Of a DNA stretch of 64,000 nucleotides, positions 55,061-64,000 are shown one piece after another (position 1 is the stretch's first letter; every line of letters begins with the position of its first letter). The notes under the pieces are model-generated. The model was given only the letters and a program-made list of their open reading frames with translations. It did no database searches and was not told where the DNA came from. A program made the position numbers and the translations under genes. Location: the NCBI RefSeq assembly GCF_048773025.1, contig NC_133557.1, positions 16,074,001 to 16,138,000 on the forward strand. The letters are read 5' to 3'. This stretch comes from Camelus bactrianus (Eukaryota; Chordata; Mammalia; Artiodactyla; Camelidae).

Positions 55061-57364
55061 GAAAATATTTGTTTATTACAAGGCTGTACCTCCTCTAGAC
55101 CATCATTCACTGTGATCATCTGTATATTACCAATGACAACTGCAGTATTTTGTAAAATGTGTGCTTGATAAAATGTTCTTTGAATTCATCTTCCTGGAGT
55201 CCCTGTGTATCTAGTCTAGGAAAGCTCTTCATTGTTGAGGACGTTACACACAAAAAGGACAAAGAAGTGTAGACAGAATGCTCTTCTGTCTTGTTTCATA
55301 TCATCGATAATGTTGGCATCTAATACATACAGCCCTTCAACAGAAGGATTCCAGTTAAGGTTTAGAGGATTTAGCTAAATCGTGTGTTATCTGCGAATTC
55401 CGGGCTAGATGGATTCCCCAAATGCAAAATGTTTTTACAGCAGGGCCCGTGTACCATCTGTATCCTCGTCCTGTGGGTCAGATGCTTGTCAGAAATGAGA
55501 CTGCAACCTCAACCGATTCACAACGTATTGGTGAAGGGGGGCGCAGTCTGCTTGGAACCACCTCAACTGTGGCTCCCTGTAGGTGTCATAAATTTTGAGA
55601 AGCAGAGGAAATCAAGGAGGAAAAAAAAGCATATTTATATTTTTGCTGATGGAGAAATTATTTCTAGAGGTCATGACATCAGCTGGGTCTGCGAGATCCT
55701 GGAATCAACGTTTGTCTTCGTGTAGCAGACGGTTTCTTTTTTGAGAGGACGTGGGAAGTAGGAAGCTGACATGCCTCTCGGTGACAGTCCAAGTTGGCAG
55801 GGAGCCCCTTCTTACAGGCAAAACCTCTTTGGGGAACACAGAACCCTCTCTCAGCCTTGACCAACTCACCCATGAGATGGGTTCTGTCTCCCATTCTCCC
55901 TGGAGAAGGATCCGATGATTGTTCTGACCCTGGGTCTCCGCCAGCTACAGGGTGTGGGGGGCATAATTTAGTTGGATTCAAAAGGAAAATTTTTCTTTTT
56001 TCTTTTCTATTTTTTTCTCTTGCTCTCATTTTCCTAACTGAGTTTTTGCCAAGGCAAACGGGTGCAAAGCAGCGCCATCGGAAAGCTCGAGATGGAGCCC
56101 AGTTCTCTCGAACACTTCATACCCAAGGGTATTCTTGCTCCAAATCCATATCCAACACTTAGTCAAGTGTGGATTCCTGTAAAAGCCTTGGAAAATGGAA
56201 ACACAGATCAAACGCACCTTCAGTGTGTTGCGGTGCTGCACTGAAAATCTATGTGCAAGAAGCCAGTCACAGCCACCAGCTCATGATCAGAACCTCCCTG
56301 AGACTCTTCATAAGGGACCTCCCATTGGGCCCTCCCATCAAGACCTAGCCTTTGAGGGCCCTTTCCACCTTCTCCCGTGAGAAAGGGCAGGAATGGCCCC
56401 ACCAGAGGCCCTTTTCCCTGGCAGCACTCTGTGTCAGCCCAGCGTCTCCAGCAAAGCATTTCTGTGGGAAGGTCTTCCATCTGGGGCTTGGCAGAGAGAG
56501 GAAATTTCCTTTGAGGTTCTGCCACCCTTTCCCCTCAGCGCTCCATAAGGTGCAGCTTGGAGAGGCCCCGTCAGATTTTAGGGAGGGGGCTGGTGTGTCT
56601 CATGTAGTCAGAGCTGCTCTTCCTCTTTGCCTCGGGAAGTCTGAAGGGCGCAAAGAGAAAGAATGTTGTTTGTTCTGCCACCACCTCCCATCTCAGTGTG
56701 CAACAGGTCACAAGATGTGACAAGTTCATGTGCTAATTCCTTCCTTTTCAGTGACTAGAATAACACAGATGGGAACACTTATCCTGGGATTGGACATAAA
56801 TGGGAGCGGCAGTTGAAGGAAGATAGACGCAGCCTGGCCCATTCTCGGGACTTCACTGAACCAAAATCCTTTTCAACAGCATCATTACCCTCCACTGGCT
56901 CACCCTGAGAAGACACTCTCTGACAAGAAGGCACATGTCCCTGGCACGGACCCTCATCTCCATCCATGCATCCTGCAAAAAGCTCCCAGCATGTTAAAGA
57001 AATAGTAACACCAGACAGATTTGTGATTTCATTGCTTCCCAGGAGTCTTTGAGCAGCAACGCCCTGGCAGCAGCTCTAAAATTACCCTGGAGATTGTGAG
57101 ATGATAAAGGGAACATTGGGGAAAAAGGACTGTTGAGGCAGATGCAGTAGATCCATGAACAGCATCTCAGGGACCCCAGGGTCCATTTTGGCCACTGCAC
57201 ACCTTGAATATTCAGGTGTAGAACTGGTTTCAAATGTTACCAGATTATGACCTAAATGTTGGTTCAAGAGTGGCAGAGAACCTTTGGGGATCAAATGGTT
57301 GGAGCTTTGAAGTCTAAGGGACTTCCTCCCATCCCACGCTGCCACTGGTGAGCTAGGAGTGTTC
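55061..57364. other. long unassigned unique stretch
   Basis: About 2.3 kb with no named repeat. Overlapping frames of 60-122 codons occur on both strands (for example 56352-56720) without known domains. No gene call is justified. Confidence 0.38.
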
Positions 57365-57500
57365 GAGCCAATTATCCAACTCTTCCTAAGCCTCTGTTTC
57401 CTCACCTGTGAAAGAAATTGGGGTAATACTTTCCGCTTTACTCAATTGTGGAGGATCAAATAAAATGTCTAGAGCTGTGACTGGGACATATACATAGTAG
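57365..57500 (+). mobile_element. MIR SINE, left part, interrupted by another MIR
   Basis: The segment reads 'taagcctctgtttcctcacc', 'tgtgaaagaaattggggtaa' and 'gaggatcaaataaaatgtct', then 'gactgggacatatacatag'. Its tail seems to resume at 57736. Confidence 0.8.
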
Positions 57501-57504
57501 CTAT

Positions 57505-57735
57505 ATTTTATTGATGTATTTCACAGGTGTCAAGCAGTATGCCCAGCACTTTACGGGCATATTTCTAATTAAAATTCCCTAAAGTGCTCTGAGGCAATTG
57601 CTATTATTACCCCTTCCACCCTATTGCAAATGTGGAAAGTGAAGTTCAGTGACAAGATCCCACAACTTGCAAGTGGCTGAGTCTTGGTATGAAATCAGCC
57701 TTACCTACCCATGACTTCAGAATCCAAATTCATTA
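57505..57735 (-). mobile_element. MIR SINE nested in a MIR
   Basis: The segment reads 'caagcagtatgcccagcact', 'ttacgggcatatttctaatt', 'gtgctctgaggcaattgcta' and 'aacttgcaagtggctgagtc', antisense MIR. Confidence 0.8.
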
Positions 57736-57785
57736 CCACATCATAGGTGCTCAGTAAAGGGTACCTGTTGTTATTACCACCATCA
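57736..57785 (+). mobile_element. MIR 3' tail, right part
   Basis: The segment reads 'cataggtgctcagtaaaggg' then 'tacctgttgttatta', which continues the sense MIR broken at 57500. CATAG occurs on both sides of the nested copy. Confidence 0.6.
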
Positions 57786-57789
57786 CTAC

Positions 57790-58214
57790 TGTCACTATGT
57801 CATCACTACCAATAACCAAACCATAAGGAGCCTCCATGCCCTGCAAGACAGTTTGCATCAGTGTATGGTACTGAAATAGATTATAGGGAGAAATCCCAAA
57901 CTTGGAAGAGAACTAAATTTTTTAGAAATCCAAGGAGAGAAGGACACATGCTTCTGGGAATTGAAGTGAGGTTGAGTCCAAAATGTATCATCATGGGCAT
58001 ATGTAAATTACTTTCTGCTTAGAACCCTTCCCTCCCTTTCTGTGGGAATAGACTATACCCCTCCCTTAGAAACAGTCCTTCCCCTATTCCATATATCTGA
58101 TGGGGATGACAAGTCATATTGCCCCGTTGCCCTAGACCACAAGAGTGGGCTGCCAGGTATGGGCCTTGTCCATACAGATAAGTGTATGGGGCAATCGAAA
58201 GGGTCAATCAAGAT
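57790..58214. other. unassigned sequence left of the L1
   Basis: No repeat or gene is recognised. Confidence 0.4.
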
Positions 58215-59465
58215 CGCTCCAGGGAGACAAGGCTTAAAGACTTAAATATAAGATAAGACATTATAAATCTCCTAGAAGAAAGCATAGGTAAAACATTCTC
58301 TGACATAAATCTTAGCAACGTTCTCCTAGGGCAGTATATCCAGGCAATAGAAATAAGAACAAAAATAAACAAATGGGACCTAATTAAACTTATAAGCTTT
58401 TGCACAGCAAAAGAAACCATAAACAAAACAAAATGACAACCTACAAAATGGGAGAAAATATTTGCAAATGATGCAATTGACAAAGGCTTAATTTCCATAA
58501 TATATAAACAGCTCATACAACTTAACAACAAAAAAATGAACAACCCAATCCAAAAATGGGCAGAGGACCTAAACAAGCAATTCTCCAAGGAAGACATACA
58601 AATGGCCAATAAGCACATGAAAAAATGCTCAATATCACTATAAGATAAATGCAAATCAAAACTACAATGAGGTACCACCTCACACCAGTCAGAATGGCCA
58701 TCATTCAAAAGTCCATGAACAATAAATGCTGTAGAGGGTATGGAGAAAAAGGAATCTTTCTGGTGGGAATGTAGTTTGGTGCAGCCATTATGGAAAACAG
58801 AATGAAGATTCCTCAAAAAACTAAAACTAGGACTACCATATGATCCAGCAATCCCACTTCTGGGTATATATCCAATGGGAACTCTAATTCAAAAAGATAC
58901 ATGCACCCCAGTGTTCATAGCAGCACTATATACAATAGCCAAGACATGGAAACAACCTAAATGTCCAGCAAAACATGACTGGATAAAGAAGTTGTGGAAT
59001 ATTTATATAGTGGAATACTACTCAGCCATTAAAAAAGAATAAAATAATGCCATTTGCAGCAACATGGATGGACCTGGAGATCATCATTCTAAGCAAAGTA
59101 AGCCAGAAAAAGAAAGAAAAATACCATACAATATCACATATGTGAAATCTTAAAAAAAAAAACTGAATTCATCCACAAAACAGAAATAGATTTGCAGACA
59201 TAGTAAACAATCTTATGGTTATTACCAGGGAAAGGGGGTGAGAAGGGATAAATTTGGGAGTTTTACAAATGTTAGCCACTATATATAAAAATAGATTTTT
59301 AAAAAGTTTCTTCCATATAGCATAGGGAACTATGTTCAGTATCTTACAGTACCCTTTAATGAGAAAAATATGAAAATGAATATACATATGTATATGCATG
59401 ACTGGGACATTGTGCCGTACACCAGAAATTGACACATTGTAATTTACTGTACTTCAATTAAAAAA
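58215..59465 (+). mobile_element. 5'-truncated L1 (ORF2 C-terminal part and 3' UTR)
   Basis: About 1.25 kb of sense L1. Translation gives L1 ORF2 text in pieces ([75 protein letters not shown]). ORF2 is broken by several stops and frameshifts, including a small deletion near 58640. The 3' UTR (from about 59160) ends 'tacttcaattaaaaaag'. It lacks the reverse transcriptase core, so it is inactive. The 202-codon minus frame 58208-58816 is its antisense. Confidence 0.93.
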
Positions 59466-59556
59466 GAAGTTATACCATTAACTACATTTCAATGTACAGA
59501 GGCTTGCTCATAATAATGACTTTGTAAATGACAAATTAAAAAAAAGATCATTCCAG

Positions 59557-59681
59557 GGGAGAGGATATAGCTCAATGGTAGGGTGTGTGCCTCGCATGCA
59601 TGAGGTCCTGGGTTCAATCCCCAGGGCCTCCATTAAATAAACAGGCAAACAAATAAATAAACAAACCTATTTACCCCCCCC
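59557..59681 (+). mobile_element. camelid tRNA-derived SINE (Vic-1 type)
   Basis: The head 'ggatatagctcaatggtagg' contains a pol III A box and 'gaggtcctgggttcaatccc' a B box, as in a tRNA-derived SINE. The tail is 'gcctccattaaataaa' followed by (AAATA)n and a C run. A perfect 17-bp target duplication (AAAAAAGATCATTCCAG) lies at 59540-59556 and 59682-59698. The head matches the SINE family known from alpaca and camel. This is the best lineage marker in the window. Confidence 0.85.
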
Positions 59682-59864
59682 AAAAAAGATCATTCCAGAA
59701 GATTTCATGTATTGATACTAGAAGAATGAAAACATCTGTCTTCTGCCACTGCAAGGCTGGTATGACATGAGTCTGGAATATTCGATAGCATTTTTGCTTC
59801 TCTCTTCTCTAAATAAATGGAGGAAGTTAGCAGTAAGAGGAAATGTAATATTAATACTGGAAGA

Positions 59865-59965
59865 AGCAAGGGATGTACAGACAGGAAGGAGAAGGAGGAA
59901 GAAGAGAAAGGGGAGGAGGACAGGGAAGAAAAAGGGAGAAGGAAGGAAAAGAAAAAAAGGGTGAT
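59865..59965. repeat. purine-rich (GGAGAA/GGAAG)n tract
   Basis: About 100 nt of nearly pure A/G, able to form unusual structure. The 65-76-codon Lys/Arg/Glu-rich frames across it are composition artefacts. Confidence 0.9.
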
Positions 59966-60269
59966 TCAGATGAGACTGTTATCTTTACTTCAGGGTCCAC
60001 TTAGAACCGTGTGTAAGATCAGTCCTACCCCTAGGTTTCCATGTTGAGGTTCCGTCATTTGCATGTAAGAATACCGGTTTCCTGAGTATACAATGGATTT
60101 GTCAACATCGAAGTCAAAACAAGCTTGGTAGCAGCAGTTTCAATAGTCTGGAAGTGATCACCATCTGGGGGCCTCTCAGGCTTTCTTAGTCCCTGTCTCC
60201 AGAACATTTATCTTTGTCTCTACTGGGATGTGTAGAAGCACATCCCAATTAAGTTCTGATGGGTTTTTT

Positions 60270-60450
60270 ATTTTAGCTGCATGGTGTGATGGAAAGAGAC
60301 AGAGCTTTGAAAGCAGATAGACCTAATTTCAAGTATCAGCTTTGTCAGACATAACTCTATGATCTTGGACAAATTATTTAAGTTCTCTAAGACTCCATTT
60401 TTCTCATCTCTAAATTGAATGTGGGTACTTGGGTAGGAGAATAGGGTTCC
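60270..60450 (+). mobile_element. MIR SINE
   Basis: The segment reads 'gcatggtgtgatggaaagag', 'agctttgaaagcagatagac', 'tatgatcttggacaaattat' and 'ttctcatctctaaattgaat'. Confidence 0.82.
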
Positions 60451-60467
60451 TGAGCAAGTCAAATGAT

Positions 60468-60525
60468 TTAGGGGAAAAAGAAAAAAGAACAGAAAAGAAA
60501 AGAGAAAAGGAAAGAAAAGTCCCTA
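60468..60525. repeat. A/GA-rich tract
   Basis: AAAAGAAAAG-type runs. Low complexity. Confidence 0.88.
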
Positions 60526-63112
60526 GCCCAGAGCTCAGTCCATAAAATTCACTTTGAAAATTCCATTTAGTTCAAATAACTCAAATTCACTCACTCTCCT
60601 TGTGAAGACAGTAGTTGAGCGTAGGTCCCTGAAGTCTTTTCAGAAATCTGAGGACCTTTAGCAACTCAGAATAACGTTTCTCTGTACGGTGGACATTGTA
60701 TATGATTGTGATATGTAAAATGTCAACAAAACCTCTCAGTCTCAACTCTCAGAATAAGTTACAAAAATTAGCAACATACGTGAAGTGTCTAATTTGCCCA
60801 CTAAACGAACAACTGTACACCATACATCATTATCACTTCTCCCTGCTGCTTCCCGCCTTGTTAGTAGTAGGTTCACAGCTCTCAGTGCCCCTACTCCTGG
60901 CGTGGAGGAGGTAATGATGACCTGGTGGGTCTTCTCTGACCTCGGGATGTGTCTAGCCACAAGGATAGCCGGGCAGGTCTCATGGCTTTAATGGTGACAG
61001 TCCCTCTTCAGTGGATTTGTTTAAAGAAGGGAAACAGCACACTGCTGGAGGTTTAGGGAATTTTACAGCTAAGTTGTTTGTGTGCCTTTCTTACTTTCAT
61101 ATCCTCTATAGCAGCCTGTTTCATAGCGTTTCTCTCTCCATCCCTCCCTCTCTCTTCCTCCACATCTTCCTCCTCCCCCTCCTCTTTCTTCTCTCTCTCC
61201 TGTCACACACACACATACACCTTTTTGCCCCTTGTTCCAGACAATGGGGACAAGACCAGTGAATAAGATCAAATGAGATAAAACCTTCTGCCTCAAAGAG
61301 ATCACAGACTGAGAGCAGTTTGTGATCACTAATTCTTTAGCTTGCAGCAAAGGAGGTGGAGTTGAGACCCACGCCAGAGTGCAGAGCTGGCTTCTCAGCC
61401 TGAGAGAGGTGACATTAAAGGGTATCTGTGCCTCACATGGTGCCCAGATGCCTCCCTTTGTACCCTGTGAGCCAGTGAAGAGGGAAGTATCTTCCTATAA
61501 AAGTAGAGAGCTTTAATGCCTGGCAGACCCTGGATGTAAATTTCAAACAATGTGATTTAAGTAAAACTTATTTAAAGTGAAAGTTGTGGTCACACTGAAG
61601 ATACAACCCATCTTTGCTTTTTGCCTTACAAAGGTTTATATGGAATTCTTTTCTTTCCCATTCTTGATGCCCATTGGGTATAGGTATCCTTTTCATGGGG
61701 AAAATCAGAACCAGGAACTCTTCTCTTCTCCTGAAAATGGTTTCTCCTTTGCAAATAAACCTCCTGGTAAAATGTTTACAAGTGTGATATTTCACAAGTG
61801 ACGGAAAGGATCATATTAACTGCAAGAAGATGAGGGTCTGACACCTCATTCAAGAAACATCCCTCGTACTCCTGGGATCAGAAGGATAAATTCATGGGTC
61901 CAGAGAACAGGGGACTGAGTGCAATGAGGGGTTCCAAGAAAAATTACAGCAAGGAAGAGCTGGGATCAGCTCTCCATCCAAGTCTTAGTCTTTTGTGGAA
62001 GATGTTTATTCACAAATTGCCATTTTGAATCCAAAGGTAATTTTTCCCTTCTGACCATCTAGGGAAAATAAATTAATCTTCACTTAGCATCTACTGGGTT
62101 TTACAGGAAAGAGAGAGAGAATTCATTATATACAGCACCCTGTCTGCGAGTCTACAGGTCAAATTCCCTTGGCAAATGTGTTGTTGAGGTTTTGTCTCTA
62201 TGAAGGGATTTTCCTTACTAAGCGTTTCCCAAGTCTTTTTCAGTCTCTGTTCTCTTAATTTCCTAATTTTACAAATTGTCCACAAGGGACTAGGACTGAG
62301 AGGACAAAACCAACAGAGTGAGGCTGTGTGGGATTCGGTTGCCAAGACTCAAGAGGGTCTTGCTCTTACTGGAGCCTTAAGTTCAACTATAGTCTTAGTA
62401 ACAAAACACAAACAGTTCCCTTGATGCTCATTCAAAGGGGGAGTGTGGGGTGTGGAGCAAATGGCTCATTTTCTAGAAGGACTGAAAGCAAAATTCAAGT
62501 GAAGTCAATTAAATCTATGAGTAAAGTGATTTTCACAGGACTTACCCAGCAGAGAGGAGCAGTCACATTAAAGAGTCATCACAAGAAAGCGGAAGCATTT
62601 CTGGCTGGACTCATCAGGCTTCTCAAGGGTGTTCTGGGATCCTAAGACTGGAGACAACAGCAAAAGGCTCTCAAATAGAAATGCTCTGTCCTAGCATGTC
62701 TGGGGGTATGGAAATTCCTGTCTTTACTCATTGGTGAACTGGTGCAGAGGCTAAGAGAGGCAGAGTGGCAGGGGCTGCACAGCAGAATGGAGAGAAATGG
62801 AGATGGAGTATTAGGACTGTGGAGCAAAAGTGGTCTCTGTCATAGCCTTTGGGGCAGAGGGAGACAATAAAACACTTAATTCAACCAGGGACATGAAGGG
62901 GTTTGTCCAATCCTGGCCATTAACCAAGAGCCAAGATGAGATGGGACTAGGGGACTTCAGTTTGGGCGAAATGGGCTAGTCGTCTGACCTTGGGATACAG
63001 AGGGGAGACAACGCAGCTGCTACTGGGTCATGAATTGAGACTTATGAATGAGGCTGGGAAAGCAGGAACAATCCAGCAGAGGTTTCCAAAAAGGAGACGC
63101 TGAGTCTGGTGC
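60526..63112. other. long unassigned unique stretch
   Basis: About 2.6 kb without a named repeat, except the pyrimidine tract at 61125-61225 and a short GA run near 62110. Frames of 60-105 codons on both strands are unremarkable. Confidence 0.38.
61125..61225. repeat. CT-rich tract with short (CA)n
   Basis: Runs of CTCTC and TCCTCC end in CACACACACACA. Confidence 0.88.
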
Positions 63113-63114
63113 TG

Positions 63115-63310
63115 TGACCCGCTATGGCATAGAGAACACAACAGACCCGTCATGAGCATTTACTAATGGCCTACTGTGTGCCAGCACTGTGCCAGGGAGA
63201 CAGTGCTGTAAGACAGGCAAGAGGGGGAGAGACACAAGCCAAGCAATAGTTCCAAAATAAGGCAATGAGTGACTGGAAGAGAAGAGTAGAGAATGCCGAG
63301 TGCAGATCTA
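63115..63310 (-). mobile_element. LINE L2 3' fragment
   Basis: The segment reads 'catgagcatttactaatggc', 'ctactgtgtgccagcactgt' and 'gccagggagacagtgctgta', antisense L2 3' region. Confidence 0.78.
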
Positions 63311-63762
63311 GTTAGGCTGTGTTAGTTGGAAAGGAGTCCTTTCTTCCGAGCCTCCACCCCCCCACTCTAGTTCCGGCCACCATTACTTCTTACCCGAGCA
63401 CGGCAACTATTCTGCAGCTGTCTCTTCACATGCGTTCATTCACTTTTCCAACACACCTGGTCATACTGCACACCCACCTACATCTCTTTAACAGCATCTC
63501 ACTACGATATAAGTACAGCCGACATTCTTTGATAAGACCAGCATGCCTCTGCTACATCTGACTGTCTCTCCAAATTTATCCCTTTCTATGCCGCCATGCC
63601 ATCTGAAACGAGGATATGTTGAGGTCAAGATCCTACAGGACACTAAGGAAAATACGTGCAGTAAAAACAAAAGCTGTATACAAGAGAAAATTTCGGGTGA
63701 ACATAGGAGTTTCATGTTCTCTCTGAAATCCATGTTCTTGAGGACTCTGAGGAGGTAGGGTT
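63311..63762. other. unassigned sequence, perhaps faint L2
   Basis: The text 'gccaccattacttcttaccc' near 63376 weakly resembles sense L2 ORF2. Not enough to call. Confidence 0.3.
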
Positions 63763-64000
63763 GGCAGGATTCTATGATGCCCCCCCCCAAGATCTCAGGC
63801 CCCTAGTTTACACACACCTATTTTAAGTTATTAAATCAAGCATTTATTTAGGTGCTGTTGTGAGGGGATTTTGTAGATGTAATCAGGGTCCCGAATCAAC
63901 CCATCAGGAAGTTATCCAGTGAGCCTGATCTAGTCACATGAGCCTTTTAAAAGCAATGTTTCCTCCAGCCTCACAGAAGAGGAAGTCCGAGATCTGAGCT
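63763..64000 (+). mobile_element. MaLR/MLT1-like LTR, cut by window end
   Basis: The segment reads 'ccaagatctcaggcccctag', 'gtgctgttgtgaggggattt', 'tgtagatgtaatcagggtcc' and 'tagtcacatgagccttttaa'. This is the 5' part of an old LTR that continues past the right edge. A decayed fossil of likely early eutherian age. Confidence 0.68.

Noticed and set aside
58208-58816. 202-codon minus-strand open frame with hydrophobic stretches
   Set aside because: It is the antisense of L1 ORF2 sequence in the L1 at 58215-59465.
59568-59640. Possible functional tRNA gene
   Set aside because: A and B boxes are present but the sequence is followed by an AAATA tail and flanked by target duplications, so it is a tRNA-derived SINE. 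The cloverleaf is not preserved.
59767-60047. Lys/Arg/Glu-rich frames
   Set aside because: Produced by the purine-rich simple tract at 59865-59965.
1-64000. CRISPR array, bacterial operon, phage or plasmid features
   Set aside because: The repeat content is entirely mammalian and no regularly spaced repeats or prokaryotic gene layout exist.

Overview
The window looks like nuclear DNA from a camelid (camel, llama or alpaca type mammal). The main evidence is a tRNA-derived SINE at 59557-59681 of the camelid Vic-1 type, flanked by a 17-bp direct repeat. Several L1 3' ends also have the form found in even-toed ungulates (4787-5053, 30565-30835, 34822-35210, 59160-59465). Beyond 'camelid or close relative' the species cannot be read from the sequence.

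I find no protein-coding gene, tRNA, rRNA or other classical RNA gene that I can support. The open reading frames present are short and show no family I recognise, or they are antisense or degraded L1 and L2 sequence. The window reads as intergenic or deep-intronic DNA. It is a mosaic of very old repeats: about 30 MIR pieces, about 20 LINE-2 pieces, several hAT-Charlie and Tigger DNA transposons, old L1 remnants and a few MaLR/ERVL-type solo LTRs. Young insertions are few. Microsatellites and purine/pyrimidine tracts fill some gaps.

Layout. 1-5 kb: L2 and MIR pieces, a MER20 with a perfect 8-bp target duplication, a GC-rich block with a 242-codon open frame, and an L1 with a 5' inversion. 5-15 kb: mostly unique DNA with L2 and MIR pieces, including an AT-rich patch with an 11-bp-arm hairpin near 6.08 kb and a long repeat-free stretch at 12.6-14.3 kb. 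15-27 kb: an L2 split by a MIR, MaLR LTRs, an old L1 remnant, and a homeodomain/POU-motif-rich unique block at 18.4-18.7 kb. 28.5-29.05 kb: a CpG-island-like block with no visible gene. 29-36 kb: a long L2, a short L1 with clear target duplications, two L1 3' ends side by side, and an MLT1 LTR. 36-49 kb: mostly unique DNA with MIR, L2 and LTR-type repeats. 49.6-51.7 kb: an L1/HAL1-like remnant. 51.7-58 kb: a Tigger-type transposon abutting a TG microsatellite, then MIR and L2 pieces. 58.2-59.7 kb: a 5'-truncated L1 followed by the camelid SINE. 60-64 kb: unique DNA, an L2 piece and a MaLR LTR running off the right edge.

Because no genes are seen, no pathway or gene cooperation can be described. 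The best candidates for function are regulatory: the CpG-rich block at 28.5-29.05 kb and the motif-rich unique blocks near 18.4, 33.1-33.4, 13.3 and 6.1 kb. No undescribed genetic system is evident. Repeat family names come from remembered consensus sequences, not a database search, so subfamily names and edges (typically +/-20 bp) are approximate.
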